Positions 32,238 through 44,847 of a stretch of 64,000 nucleotides of DNA are shown in pieces (position 1 is the first letter of the stretch; the number at the start of each line of letters is the position of its first letter). Source of the stretch: Parelaphostrongylus tenuis (lineage: Eukaryota; Nematoda; Chromadorea; Rhabditida; Metastrongylidae). Below the pieces are notes generated by a model. It saw only the letters and a list, made by a program, of their open reading frames with translations, was not told the origin of the DNA and searched no databases. The DNA lies in NCBI GenBank assembly GCA_019055375.1, contig JAHQIW010000087.1, positions 40,892 to 104,891 of the forward strand, read 5' to 3'. The position numbers and the translations under genes were made by a program.

Positions 32238-32535
32238 AAGGATAAAGCTCTCGGCGTTGATCAATCCCTGAGTGGATGCGCCATGCATTCGACTTCAATT
32301 TTTAACTTCGTTTGAGGTGATTGAATGCATATCTGGCCTTTACAATGACTCGCGGTGGCCTCCCGCTGAACCGAGTCAGTGCTGCTAATCCTCCCACACA
32401 AGTCTGAGACCTGTCTGGTACCAATTTATCGACCCCGGAGGGATGGATGGCTTGGTGAGCCATGAGCGCGAGATCGAACCAGTGACCTCGTGTGCGACGC
32501 AGGGCACCTCTAACCACTGCGCCTCATGCGCTCTT
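32238..32535 (-). mobile_element. tRNA-derived SINE inserted in AT-rich tract
   Basis: About 298 bp; tail 'aaggataaagctctcggcg' at the left, B-box complement 'gatcgaacc' at 32,472-32,480, A-box complement 'accactgcgcc' at 32,513-32,523. AT-rich DNA on both sides shows the insertion boundaries clearly. One of the best-preserved copies. Confidence 0.75.
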
Positions 32536-32734
32536 AATTACAATATATAATACTAATATATACAATTATATATATAATAATACATACATATATAATTATA
32601 ATATGAATCATATCACGAAAACCTCGTATTTTCGCTCATTGGGAAAAAATCTTCAACTCGACTTTTTTTTGCTCATGATTTTCTAGCACAGTTGCTCACT
32701 CCCAAGCATTCCTGATGGTTGCCTAAGTACCCCT

Positions 32735-33070
32735 CCTACTCTTTCTCGTGCTCCTCCTTGTTCTCCTCTTCACCCTCTTCCTCCTCCTTGTCTCCCTCTT
32801 CCTCTTCCTCTTCCTCCTCTCTTTTTCTTCTTCTTCCTTTTCTCTTTCTCTTTCTCTTTATCCTCTTCCTCCTCTTCCTCGTACTCCTCGTCTTCGTCGT
32901 TCTCCTCCTCTTCGTGCTCCTCCTTTTACTCCTCCTCGTGCACCTCATTGTGCTCCGCCTCGTCCCCTTTCTCGTCCTCCTCTCCCTCGTCCTCCTCTTT
33001 CGTCTTCGTCTTCCTCCCTCCTGTTCCTGATGCTCGTCGTCCACCTCCTCCCTCTCCCCCTCCCCTGTTC
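32735..33070. repeat. Pyrimidine tract (CTC/CTT)n
   Basis: About 335 bp almost wholly C and T on the + strand, mostly cctcctctt-like triplets with interspersed 'cgt'. Open frames on both strands are low-complexity artefacts. Such tracts can form triplex (H-DNA). Confidence 0.85.
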
Positions 33071-33089
33071 CTTGCCTAGTCGTGACTCG

Positions 33090-34440
33090 CGGTAAAGTGA
33101 TCAGTTACGATTAGGTGAGGTCAGGGAATCTGAAGGATTTCATGACTCATGGGGACATTTGGAATATTTTGGCGCACAGTGATTTTTCTTTTTGCGTGCT
33201 GTCTAGTATTCATCTCCAATTCGGTGAACTATGAGAAATTCCTCATCTTCGTTCTTCTGGCTACCTATCCCTCTGCTCGTCCCGGTTAGTGAGTGTTCGC
33301 GCCGAAAACGAATCAATCATTATTGAGTGAGCTCGCGAAAAATTTTCATGATTTATGGAAATTCGCGTATTTTATGTTAAATGACTAGTTTCTCCCCTGT
33401 GCTGTCTAATACTGAACTCCAATTCGATAAACTACGAAAGTTTCATCTTCTTTTTTTCATGCCAACCCACAAATCAGCCCTGCTCCCGGTTAGTCGTGGC
33501 TCCGGGGAATGAATCAATCATTGGGTGAGCTCGGAGAATACCGAGGAAATCTGATGACTCATGATGGATCGGGATGTTGGATATTTTCTGATGTAAAATG
33601 ACTAGTCTTTTTCCCGCTGAGCTCTAATTTGTTGAACTCCGAGGTCACCCTCTTCTTCGTTCTTATGGCCACCTATGTATCCCCCCTGATCCTCCCGGTT
33701 AGTTGGTTATCACGCGGAAAACGATTCAATCATTATTAGATGAGCTCCGGGTATCGTGAAGAAATTTCATGATTCATGGAGAATTTGGATATTTTCTGAT
33801 GTAAAATGAGTAGCTTTTTTCCCTGTTGAGCTCCGATTCGGTGAACTATGAGACATTCCTCTTCTTCGTTCTTCTGGCTACCTATCCCTCTGCTCGTCCC
33901 GGTTAGTGGGTGTTCGCGCCGAAAACAAATCAATCATTACTAAATGAGCTCTCGAAATGCGAGAAAAATCCATGATGAGTTTTTCCCCTGTACTGTCTAA
34001 TACTGAACTCCAATTCGGTGAACTACGAGCGTTTCATCTTCTTTTTTTATGGCTACCCACTTATCCGTCGTACTCCCAGTTAGTCGCTTGCAGGAAAATG
34101 AATCAATCATTATTAAGTGGGCTCCGGGAAATGTGGGGAATTCTTATCACTCATGGGGAACCCGGGTATATTTTGATGATGACTAGTTTTTCCCCGGTTT
34201 AGGTCAACTTCGATGACCTACGAGATCTTGCTTTTATCCGTACTAATGGCTGGCTTCCTAACCCTCTGCTCTCCCGGTTGGTTGCTGTCCGCGCGGAAAA
34301 TGATCAATCGCTATCAAGTGAACTCGGAGAATTACAGGGAAATTTCATGATTTATGAGGATTTGGGTATTTTCTGATAGAAAGGACTACTTTTTCCTTCC
34401 TCTTGCTTCATAGTGAACTCCATCCAATTGGGTGAATTAC
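33090..34440. repeat. Satellite of about 204 bp with three-unit higher-order structure
   Basis: The marker 'cccggttagt' or variants is at 33,281, 33,485, 33,694, 33,898, 34,075 and 34,273 (spacing 204, 209, 204, 177, 198). Units share 'gaatcaatcatta', 'gatattttctgatgtaaaat' and 'gttcttctggctacctat'. Units 1 and 4 are much more alike than neighbours, as are units 2 and 5 (both have 'ctgtctaatactgaactcc'). Confidence 0.85.
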
Positions 34441-35530
34441 GAGAACTTCCCCTTCTCCTTCGTGTTCTCGTTCAAGAGCGATGCCTTTGCGCATGTCGCT
34501 CCCCAATCGTCTCACTTCGTTCGGGTGGTGGTTTCTCGGTAGTGGCCGTCTCTGACCGGTTGTGAGATTGCAGTTCGCCGACGTGGCGCTCCTTGAAGAA
34601 GTTTCTTTCACTCTGTTCCATTCTCATATTCTCCCTTCCCCTTCCCCCTCGCTGTTACCTTCAAACTCAGTTCGAAAAGATCGTTTTCATCGGAAATCAA
34701 GCTCAGTATTGAAATAGCCGTTTCTCAAGCTATCGAACGATTACTAGAAGTCTGGTGAAAATGCTCTGTTCAGCTCAAATAAGCCTCTAAACAATCGTGT
34801 ATCGGGAGGATTCACGCCGTTCCCAGAGGGTTAACTTGTGGTCTCCCGACAATCGGTGCTCACCTCGTCAGCGATATTAGAGCCCTTCTATCCAGGAATC
34901 GGCTACTCTCGCGTTTTTCTTCTTTATCTTTTGCCTTTTCTCTATGGCTTTTACCTTCAAGCGAATGCAGACCATATGAACAAGTCTTGTTAATAAGATA
35001 GATTCTTACGAAGGCTGGAAGTTGAATGGGAATGTCCTGTGGTCTGTACAGGTCGTGAAGACGGACCGAGCCGACCAGGTATCCAAGTAAATAGTCAAAA
35101 AAAGTTCCATTATTCAAATGAAGAGCCAGGAAAGACTGGTAAGGAACTTTCCTTGTAAGTTTTGTTTGGTTGTTTGCTGAAGTTTTGCTGTCATAAGTTT
35201 CCCTGATGGCTTGAATTGGTCTCTATTGAAATGAGTAGCTAAAAGGTCGAAACGGCAGTTTTTTTTGTAACTTTTGTTTGTTTTAGTGTTGTTTGTTTGC
35301 TAGGATTTTGTTGGCTAAGATTCGCTCTAGGATGGCGATCGTATCCTTGATCGTCCAGAGAAACGAGATATGTTTGATCAATCCAGTTATAAGTGGTGGA
35401 TGCAAACTCACTTGCGCTCCCGATAGTGACTGACTTGCCCGTTCCGTTCTAATGGCCTACTTTCCTTGTTTTCTTCATCGTCACGTACCCAACTCCTCAC
35501 CACTTTATATCAGTTATTCGGCTTGTTCAG
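34441..35530. other. Intergenic sequence, no feature recognised
   Basis: One diverged 'caagctatcgaacgattact' repeat hallmark at about 34,728. No exon support for the frames at 34,408-34,611 or 34,860-35,117. Confidence 0.45.
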
Positions 35531-35539
35531 CCGTTTGAA

Positions 35540-35720
35540 ATCCCCACTATCACCTCTATCTCCTGTCGTCCCGACGATCGTCGACTGACTCGAGGCGGGG
35601 AACCAGCAGAACTCTCTTTTTTTCCTGTTGCGTCAGGAGTAGCTCAGTGGTCCTTATCACTCTAGTTAGTCGTTGAGCACCATATCTTTCTTCCTTTTCC
35701 TTTCGTGAAGAGCTGGAACC
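35540..35720 (-). pseudogene. RTE LINE 3' end fragment
   Basis: The complement shows the same DHWAT..., W-F-P and DDR-like ending as at 25.3-25.8 and 30.5 kb, badly decayed. Confidence 0.5.
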
Positions 35721-35892
35721 ATCGGGTCGCTCGGTGAGCCTCCCGTGGTGTGCCTAGCATCCCGAGGAATCCTAGTCGTTAACGTCTCTCTCGTCCGTCG
35801 GTTGACATTGAAACGCACGGCTTGTCTGGCCCACCTGGTCTTATATCTGCTGGCTCATAGAGCTTTTTATAGATTTCCTATTATAACAGTTG

Positions 35893-36165
35893 AGAAGCTC
35901 TCAGCGTTGATCAATCCCTGATAATTGGGCTATGCACTCCACTTCAGGCATCGTTTGAAGTGACTTCTTATACATAAATGGTCTTTACAATGACTCTCGG
36001 TACTTGTCGATCTGTCACGTCACTGCCAAAGGACTCTAGAAGATTAGGGGACCCTCAGAGATGAAAGATTAATGGCGTTGAGCTCGCGATTGAACCGTCG
36101 ACTGTCGGTTGATCGATCACGCCTTTGTCGCAAATGCACCTTTAACCACTGAGCTACACGCTCTG
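35893..36165 (-). repeat. tRNA-derived SINE copy upstream of dpy-11
   Basis: 'ctcagcgttgatcaatccct' at the left, B-box-like complement 'gattgaacc' near 36,089, head near 'accactgagctacacg' (36,147). It ends about 300 bp before the dpy-11 start. Confidence 0.65.
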
Positions 36166-36455
36166 ACAATTCTCTCTATATCACTTGGATTTATTTCAAA
36201 GATTCTGCTCGTTTCAACTGTAGTCCTCCACGCGTCTGTTCAGATACGACTCTTCAAAAATAGTCTGTATTAAATGTACTGTGTGCTTACGTTTACTTGT
36301 TTACTTATTTAGTTTACTTCCATTGTGCAATCACATGTGTTTCTCGTGACTTCGATATAGCCATTGGTTATTGTGTTTTATCCAAATTAAGCTCAGTAGT
36401 CGATATTCGAGACTATTTGATAATCGACATTCGATATGCCTCGTTGATCTCAGGA

Positions 36456-36464
36456 TTCTCTCAG
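36456..36464 (+). promoter_or_regulatory. Possible trans-splice acceptor before dpy-11
   Basis: TTCTCTCAG ends three bases before the ATG; the same 9-mer precedes the second UCH gene (57,241-57,249). Spliced-leader addition this close to the ATG is common in nematodes; inferred only from sequence. Confidence 0.4.
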
Positions 36465-36467
36465 ATA

Positions 36468-39400
36468 ATGATTCGTCTTACGGTAATACTAGTTCTACTA
36501 ACTGTATCTGATTTCACCTTTGCCGCCGGAAAGACATCCAGCCAACTAATCTCACTTCACGAAGAGAACTGGAAGGAAATCATGACGGGAGAGTGGATGG
36601 TAGAATTGTGAGTTTTCAAATTCAATTCTATGGTAATGTCTGTCAGATGGCGACAAATGAAGATTTGATCTCTTTTACTGCGCAAGAACTTTCCTAAGAA
36701 TGTTAGTAGTCGTTCGAAAGCTGAAATCTCTGGCTACTGCGCTATATGGCTATTTCTGGAAAACACCCTTTCATAACGCTGTAGGAGAAAAGAAACATTT
36801 GTGTTTCCACGCACGCATATTTCTCGTAGGACAGAATTGTTTCCTGGAACTATAGCTAACCATATCGATAGCCTAAGTTTCGATTATTCCAACCCGGTGC
36901 TTATTTTCTGAAGATACCGTCTTATTGCAGTGTAGCAGATAAAAAAGATGGAGTTTTTTATACGCGGTGCTGTTAGTTGGCTAGTGTGTGTGTGCTTGGA
37001 GGGGACGCGAAGGGGAGAGGGACTGGTAGTGGGTACCATACGGCGATCGATCGATCATGTTGGCGCATTACACATGTGGAGTGCAATTTTTCGATATTTA
37101 ATTTGGGATTTTTTCTTCGCTTTGAGAAGAACTCCTAATGAAGCGTATGATTCTGATCCTAGAAGATTCCCTCTACACGACCAACTGCTTTTTATTTTTC
37201 AAGCGAGTTATAGTAGAAGCTCGCGATCAGTGTAAGTTATAATTTTATTTTGAGCACTGAAACCATATATCAAGGTTTTTTCCAAGAAGGATCACATAGC
37301 CCTGTAGCCAGAGATTTTAGCTCCCGAGTGATTGATAACACTTTTTTGAAAAGTTCTTCTCCGACAAAAGGGGTTGAATATTCACTTCTCATTTTGTGGC
37401 AGACAAGTACCATTCTATTAGTTTATACAAGACAATGTCAGTCCAATTCTGTCAAAATAACTACTGTGAAGCCCGATCATAAGTAGGATTGTGATTCGTA
37501 ACGCTGATTTCCAATTGTTCATAACATTTCGGGACCTCTAGTCGTTTTTTCAGTTGCGTTATGTGTATGTAGGTGTGACAGTAATAGAGGAACGTGCCGA
37601 AATGAGGTCAGCGAAACTACATGAGCAGATGCTATTCTTTGCATGCAACGATTTCCTCTGGAAGACAGAGATGTGTGCGATCTAAGGAAGACCTTAACTT
37701 ACGGATAAATTGAAATCCAAATGAATTCCCTCAGAGCCTTGGTACATTTCCTTTATCTCACCCTATTTCGGCCCCTTGGCGAAAACGAGTTTTTTTTTTG
37801 CTTGTTTTTGAGTTCTAGTAGTTATTTGATAGCTTCAATGTCGAGGATTCCAGTGCTCTACCATATTTTCAAATCGCATTCTTCTAGCACTGTGCCAGTT
37901 TCCATTTTCGGGCTTTTTTCACTGGACAGATCTCTCTCTATTTTCTTTCGGCTGCTACAGCGCAGTAAAAACTTTCTTCAAAACAAGGTGCGTCTAAAAC
38001 TTTTGCGTCAGGCGGGCCGAACTGCATTTCACCCTATCCGCAATGCGTGCATGCTCTAATCCGTCGCACTACCGACGCCTGTTTTGCCTGCACTATTTCT
38101 GCGGTATAGCATATCCAGCTGTCAGCAATCAACCGTCAACGGTTCGGCCTAGGTAGTCGATTGATCTGTCGCATATACGCTGAATTGAACGACCGAATCA
38201 TATTGGGTATTGGATGATCGAGCATTCTTTTTATTTAATCGCTTGTAGCGGTGGCATGATATCTCAAACCTCGGTCTAACCCTTAGGGGTTGTTGGTGAC
38301 AGATTGATGCGTTGTAGCCTGAAAGAGTGGTGGCAAAACCGAATTTGGCATTGTAACGACTTCGACACGCTACCCTGGATTAGGTAAAATGTGGGTTTGA
38401 GTGCCTCCTGGACGCGAAATTTTTACACATCACTCTACATCATCGCGTAAATCTAGAAATCATATCACCGCTAAAAGCGTCAATGAAAACAAGGTCTGTC
38501 ATTGATGTGTTCTAGATTCAAGTTATCGAGTGATTACCAAAAGTTTGAGAGAGAAGCCATGCCTAACGAAAAATGCCTGAGTGTAAAACATAATTCTATC
38601 TTAACTGTCACAGCGCAGTAAGAACCATTTTTAAAAATTAAGCTGCCATTGATTTCTCTAAGATTCAAGCTATCGAATGACTATTGGAACTTCAAAAAAT
38701 TAGTAAACAACGCGTTTTCCCAAGGGGCTGGAATAGGGTGAAGATAACGGAAATGATCCCTGGTTTGTTCCTGTGTGTAGTTTGAATGCAAGAACTTTAC
38801 ACTTCTCAGGAAATCCAAACATATGGTCAATCCTTTAGAGAATTGACTGGCCGATTTCATGCGACGCGCGATTTCTGTCATGAAACTGAGTTTTTTTTCT
38901 ACGTTTCATAGAAAACTAGTATTTTTTGTGTCTTTTGATATATGATACTGACCTCATTGCTTCTGGTGATTCATAGCTCTTATGCACAAAGAAAACTGCG
39001 AGAGTGAAACAATTTTTCTCGCCCTTGGAACGCCTTTACAAAACTTTTCTAAAAGAAGATTTGGTCTAAAATCCGCCTAGAATAGGCCTATCAAAAGTTG
39101 TAGTAAAAATCTGGTGAGAAAGTGAGGGCAGACACCAGTCGAGCAAGCAAAGAATTCTGAGTGTGAAACGTAATTTTCTCTTCGCTACTATAGCTCAAAA
39201 AGACTTCACAGAATCATGTACAGTGTCAAAACTGCCGTATTTCAAGGTGTTGAATGCTTCCAAAGCCCTGGTGGGAATTGTGTGTGCAGTGGGGAATTTC
39301 TTTGAAATGTGATGAACCGAAAGCGGTCCTTCCGTCTCAACGGGTTCTGAATTTCTACTGCTCTTATGTTTTGCTTGAGAATTACTCGCTGTGATAATCG

Positions 39401-42400
39401 TTGTTGGTCAGAGGGAGGTCCTTCGCATTATTAGTTAAGAAATGAAGGCGAAGAGTAAAGGATCTCGGATTTTAGGTGAGAAACCCTTACTAAATTTTTT
39501 TGCAAGAGGTTGCACATGTCATAAGAGCACTAAGGAATACTATAGTACTGGAGACAATGAACTTTTTCTTCTCTCTCTTTAGAGAAGAGACGAGTTTTTT
39601 TCTGAGTTTAGTATAAACAAGTTTTGATCTCTGTACTTTGTCTATCGAACAAAGCAATGCTGAGATCCACGCCTTTTTGCTGGAGATCTGGATTAGAACT
39701 GCGTCACTACGATGATATATTGGATTGATGGCCGAGTTTTTTTTTTTATTACAGTTTTAGCAGCACTTTGATTTTTTTCTCAAAGAGATGTCGCGAGATA
39801 TTTTAAGGTCACGAGCAGTATGCTGAATGACAAAGAGTTCGTTGTTCAATTTTTGGTACTTTTTTATTGTGGTCGAGCGTCATCTAGTCAGAAGTTCAAA
39901 CGACCAGCATCTCACTAAACTTCGGAGTGATTAGTGAAAACTACCTTACGAAGACAATCTGATAACATGGTAAAATGTTTGAACCCGTATGAGGTATGAT
40001 GAGGGCGCTTATGCAGTGCTGGCTTGATCTGACTTGCAGTGATTGCTATTCGGCGTCGATTCTTGCATAGGCGTATAACCCAAGAGACTCGACTAAACCG
40101 AGGGGGACTGTGCTACTGAGGTGCTCATAAGGATGAAACTGGCGCCTGTTTAGCATCGCATAAGTGCCCTCCCTCATGGGTCCTCATAACTGGCTCAAAC
40201 ATGTTACCATGTTGTCAGATTATCGTTCTTTTGAGCGAAGTCAATATAAACGGCCGAGAGTAGGGTATCTAACGAAGTATCCTTTTTTCTAGATAAAATT
40301 TCCCACGAGGTTAGGTATATCTTCTGCAAAACGACGGCTAACATCTAGTGCTTTTGCGTTCCTGAAAGCCGTTAAGCTACTCTTATGTAAGAGATGTTTT
40401 TTTTTTCTTCCACGGTGCGTCGCAATACACCGGTGCACTTCAGTGATGGATTTCTTCATTATAGTTAAACTTTGAAATTGATTTTGCACCGAATTTCTTC
40501 ATGAGATTATCAGCTGAATAATTAGATATATTATGATGCAGTATGTCAAGGCTTTGAGGAAGGCGAAATTGCCGAAACATTAGTCATCGAAGTTGAAGGA
40601 GGAGTACCAACCTCGTGCAACTTCTCTTAGAGAAAAGGATAGTCAGAAGTTGTTTCTCGAAAGGATTCGTTCATTTCTGATTGATCAGTGCCCGTTCATA
40701 TGTGTGCTTCTGGAACGGTTTATCGATTTTCCTACAATTTTCCTTTGTCAGCGTAGTTTCATTGAATTTCAGATTTTGTTTTCCCCAGGCGTCGCAATGA
40801 AAAAGAATCTTGACACTCTCGTTTCCCAAGCAATCTAAATTTTAGGGCATAGCTTCCTTCTTCTATGATGTTTCAACCTTGAAGAGAGCATCAAATTGCT
40901 CTGCAGAGTCCATTTTATATTGGGTGTTAGAATGGAATTGAAACGCGAAGCATTTTTATTGTCAAACAAGTGAGATTATTCTGAAAGAATAATATTCGCC
41001 CCCCGTTTCATCTGAATTTTCGGGCAGTTACATGAGATTTTGCACCATTGACGTCATTGGGTGGGTCATATCAGATGTAAAGGAATTGACCCAAGCAATT
41101 GCTGAGCTCATTACGATACTTTTGAGCATGTTTGCACTGTGCTTTCATTCACCCTTTGAGGACGCCAAATACAGTATAGTGTAGGCGCATATTTCGAGGC
41201 CTTTTCCGGTGGAGAGAAGCTTTTGATCAGGCTTTCAAAGGGCCAGATGATGACTGGATTTTGGTTTATGTGATACGTTCAAGTTCAAACTTTTTATCAC
41301 AAAGACAACTAGTATAAACGAGCACATGCGGCGCAGTGCTTAGAGGTGCTCTGCGACCCACATGTGGTCACTGATTCGCTCCCACGCTCATGGCTCACGA
41401 AACCTTTTCATCCTTCTGGAGATAGCGCTGATACGTCCAAAGACCCTCGCGAGTTAATGTAAAGGTCAGATAGGCGTTTAGTTACCCAAAACGACGCTAG
41501 AAATCGAAGACGAACTCATGGTACATCCCCCAAGGTACATTGATCAACTCCGACATCTTTATCCTTTTTAAAGAGTGCGATGACAATCTTGGGAATAAAC
41601 TGTCAGTTTCAGCCACGCTCCATGGTGTCCAGCCTGCAAAGATCTACAGAAGGCATGGAATGCGTTTGCCGATTGGTCCAATGATCTTAATATTAAAGTG
41701 AGATTTCAATTTCGTCGATATCTTCTATCATTTGTCTATCTGAACAGTCATGAGGAGGACCGTACTGCGTTATCTTTACAGGTGGGAGAAGTCGATGTTA
41801 CTGTGAACCCGGGTCTATCTGGTCGCTTCCTTGTCACCGCTCTCCCAACAATTTACCAGTGAGATAGATGTTTTATCTTTTCTAGGAGTAGATTGAGTGC
41901 AGTAGTTGAATCCAAATTGTCATTTCAGTGTAAAAGACGGCGTTTTTCGAGTTTATACTGGTCCTCGCGATAAGAATGACTTCATCACTTTTATTGAAGA
42001 TAAGAGGTGGCGTAGCATCGATGCTGTTCCTGACTACAAGCACCCAAATAGCAAACAGTCAGTTTTCAAAGGAAGCCGTTTCTTTTTTGACTTAGTTTTT
42101 GACAAGATTACTGAATTTACGGATATAGAAGTGATAGGTTGAAGATAACTGCTACCTTCGTTTTCCTATTCAAGAATAACTTATTCTAAACTTATTTTAT
42201 TATGAGTAACACATAGAGCCTCGTATTCAATTCACGACGAAGTTTAGTTTTCCGGCCGAAATCGGTTTATGCAAAATAGGTTCTAATTCGGCTAAATGTA
42301 GAAGAGTATGATGTTACCAATGAGAATCTAATTTCATGACCCGCAAGAAGGTTTGGATATGGCCTGTTCAGGAGAATCACTGTCGGATTTCTTGTTGGTT

Positions 42401-44847
42401 TAGCTGGTTGTGTTTCATTTAAATTGTTTGGTATGCGCGATAGGAGATAATCTTTATGAGAAGTTTGAAGAGTCCGCGCCAAGAAGCCAATTTGATGGTA
42501 GTTACGGAGATCTTCTGGTCACGTTCTTTGGGCTTGATGACCACGCTTGAGATAATCTACTTATCCAAGGACTTTTTTGAAGGCAAGTTGTATGGCTAGC
42601 AGGAAGTACATATAGTCTCTTTCTCCAACGAGATTGCGCGTAGTGTCGTTTGGTCATGGTGTTATAACTGTATAAGTACATTACATCGCAGTTCCCAGAA
42701 GGAAAGATCTGTTTTTTTTTATTAATCATGCGAATAGCACGAAATTAACAAAAAAAATAGATTCGACTAACGTTTTTGACATTTTTATCTTCTTCCTGCC
42801 CGGTGGTTTCAAGTCGATATGGACACTAGTTCTTCCTCGTTGTTGTATAATTTTTCTCCCAGCATTGACTTTGAAGTCAAAGGATTCTCTTGGGCGGTAC
42901 ATGATGTGATGGCACTCCGTTATCAATCATCTGTCAAAGCTGATTTTGAAGCAGCAGTTACAGAGTTTCCGCAGTTTTTTTGAGCTGCTTTCAATATTTT
43001 TTACTGATTGTGGCATATCTATAATCGAGATTTTTTCCAACTCTCGCTCAGAAGATGGTTTTTATGTTCTAACTTCGGGGTAGCTTGATAAATATTATGC
43101 AACTTATATATAAATGTAGTTCCTGTAGGTTAATTCTTTAGCTACCGTAGCACTTTTCGTCTGGCTAGTGGTTTGGACGGCTGCAAAGAGCATAGGGACG
43201 TTCTTTCTACTGACAATACTCTTATAGAGGTCTTTAATGATATAATATCACTTGAGGACGATAAAGTCCCTTTAGAACCCTAAATTTGCCAAATGGGGTT
43301 CGCGTCAGTTTTCGTAAGCCGCACGAGCAGCGCTGGCACGCGTGTATAGTTTTCGCTACATTTCAAAATGAAGGCTTAACCAACAAAAGAACCATATGAG
43401 CTATATAAGTTATATGATATTATGTGGGGTGCGCTGTAGCCGAGTGGTTGTGATGTTCTTCGCAGCCCAACACTCTCGGGCAGGCAACAACGGCCCACAC
43501 TATGGAACGCCACAGCTAGGCTATACTCGAGGTTGCAAGCAGACGTGCTCAACAAGTATTCTACGTCATTCAAGAAGAAGGCGATTAAAACGAATTGAAT
43601 GCCAGAAGTTCTGGGATACGCACAGTGAAACAAGAAGCACTGTGAAGATGGATCATTAAGAAGTCTAAAGTGTCGAATGATATCATGTATGAACCGGTCA
43701 TCATTTCTTCTGTGCAAATCCCAGCACATCCCGAAATTCAGTTCGTTTCCTCACAGTCTCATCCAAGTAGGTCTTTCGAACATTCTCGTGTGTTACTAAT
43801 CAAGCGCTACTCGAGGAATTTGTCTTCACGAATGTCGTAATATTATGGTCGAGGCGATTGTAGGGAGATCTCGAAGAAAGCTATCCAAGGACGTCCCTGA
43901 GTAAATTGTTAAGGATCGTCGGGTGAGGGTGTTGGATCGAAGCTAATTTATGTCAGATTCACACGTGAATTGTGAGGGAACGTTAGAAGAAGAGGTTTGA
44001 TTGGACGTAATTTGTGAGGAATTCCCATGTGAATTAGCAAGGGAGTGTTGAAAGAGAGGTGGATTGTAGCCAATCTATGATAAAAACTGCGTTCTATTGG
44101 AGAGTATTGGATCATGTTGGTACTTCAAAAAGTGAAGGGAAAGGATCGTCAAAGAAATCTGGTGAGAGTGTTTGTTTCGTGGTTCCTTTCAAGTCCGACT
44201 TTTATTTGTTGCCCCTCAAATGGATCTTTTAGACTTTTAGGCCAAATGACCTTTTTTGCTAGAATGGTTTCTCGATTCAACATTTAGGATGGCCGTTGTC
44301 GCAGTTTTCTTCAAATTATCGATGGCCGTCCGTGATCTTCATAATCACCTTGTTGAAGTCAAAGGAATACCCTCATGGGCATCGTATTCGCTGTTTGCTG
44401 GTGTCACTCTTGCTCTCGGATGTATTCTTGGTTTCGTGAGTCCATAATCCTCTTACAGTTTGCACTACACTTTTTTTGTGTCTTGATAAAATCTTTTGCA
44501 GTTCATTGTCCTGATTATTGATCAAGTTTTCCCCACCGGTTCGAAGAAAGGTGCCAATCAAGCGAAAAAAGATGCTAAGAAGGATTCAAATGGAGCCACA
44601 AAGAAAGGTATGTCAGAAGGTAAGAGACGAGGAAAAATTGTTCATGGTATCTAACTTAGCCCCTTCCAAATCATCTCATTAACTTCTGTTTAACGTGATT
44701 TTGTCCCGTGGAATTTTTACCAGCTGAAAATTTCCTAAATTTAGTTTTTTTGTGGAATTGAAGTAACTTCAATTTTGTCTATTTCCAGAGGAAGCTAAGA
44801 AGAAAGAGAGTAGTTCACCAAAGCCAGAATCGAAGAAGACGAAGTGA
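36468..44847 (+). CDS. dpy-11: Thioredoxin-like membrane protein (TMX1/DPY-11 type), complete, 7 exons
   Basis: Exons: 36,468-36,607, 41,613-41,697, 41,782-41,858, 41,929-42,057, 44,288-44,435, 44,502-44,607 (or 44,619), 44,789-44,847. The summed length, 744 nt, keeps frame and gives 247 residues. Order: signal peptide 1-19; thioredoxin domain with active site WCPAC at 51-55 and cis-proline P97 (ALPTIY); conserved RDKNDFITFI and SIDAVPDY; membrane span about 178-199; lysine-rich cytosolic tail ending KKTK, a dilysine ER-retrieval signal. The CPAC site, domain order and single span match human TMX1 and C. elegans DPY-11, an ER thiol-disulfide oxidoreductase needed in hypodermis for body shape and cuticle. 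Intron 1 (5.0 kb) and intron 4 (2.2 kb) are expanded by repeats. Exon 6 has two in-frame donors 12 nt apart. Reading through the exon 4 donor instead would give a stop at 42,142. Confidence 0.93.
36640..39270. repeat. Dispersed repeat blocks in dpy-11 intron 1
   Basis: GCTATCGAATGACTA-family hallmarks at about 36,710-36,960, 37,755-38,000, 38,515-38,700 and 39,050-39,250, including 'caagctatcgaatgacta' near 38,666. A tRNA-like foldback (38,000-38,430) interrupts them. Confidence 0.5.
38000..38430. repeat. Head-to-head tRNA-like foldback element
   Basis: The left arm (minus) runs about 38,000-38,090 with a 'gcactaccgacgcctg' A-box side. The right arm (plus) is about 38,320-38,430 with B-box-like 'gggtttgagtgcc' near 38,393. 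The spacer shares 'agctgtcagcaatcaac' with related spacers at 7.86 and 56.27 kb. Confidence 0.55.
39950..40230. repeat. Foldback repeat with degenerate hammerhead
   Basis: The arms 'caatctgataacatgg' (39,955) and 'ccatgttgtcagatta' (about 40,208) are inverted. The right half reads GTGCTA-CTGAGGT ... GAAA ... TAGCAT (about 40,110-40,157), a relative of the 52.6-kb ribozyme with one core base changed. Confidence 0.55.
40550..40585 (+). ncRNA. Minimal hammerhead motif, degenerate
   Basis: GGCT, TTGAGGA in place of CTGANGA (40,554-40,560), stem II GGC/GCC, GAAA (40,574-40,577), CATT, AGTC. Followed by 'accaacctcgtgcaa', the common 3' flank. The C-to-T core change suggests it is inactive. Confidence 0.5.
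41321..41585 (+). repeat. tRNA-derived SINE just upstream of dpy-11 exon 2
   Basis: Head 'gcacatgcggcgcagtgctt' (A-box region) with B-box-like 'tgattcgctcc'; tail 'catctttatcctttt' ends about 41,572, only 40 bp before the acceptor of exon 2. Confidence 0.7.
43425..43735 (+). repeat. Possible tRNA-derived SINE of a different family, dpy-11 intron 4
   Basis: Starts with a tRNA-Ser/Leu-like 'gtagccgagtggttgtgatg' (A-box region) but no clean B box. The complementary 117-residue frame (43,376-43,729) has no recognisable domain and is treated as repeat. Copy number within the window is one, so family status rests on the tRNA-like head only. Confidence 0.3.

Noticed and set aside
32719..33095. Ser/Leu-rich, Arg/Glu-rich and Pro-rich frames over the pyrimidine tract
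   Set aside because: Low-complexity translation of (CTC/CTT)n in three frames; not coding.
41906..42142. Single-exon ending of dpy-11 at 42,142
   Set aside because: The frame past 42,057 lacks the family's membrane region; the donor at 42,058 joins in phase to 44,288, which restores the TMX1-like span and tail.
43376..43729. 117-codon minus-strand frame in dpy-11 intron 4
   Set aside because: Overlaps a tRNA-headed repeat-like segment on the other strand; composition not protein-like.
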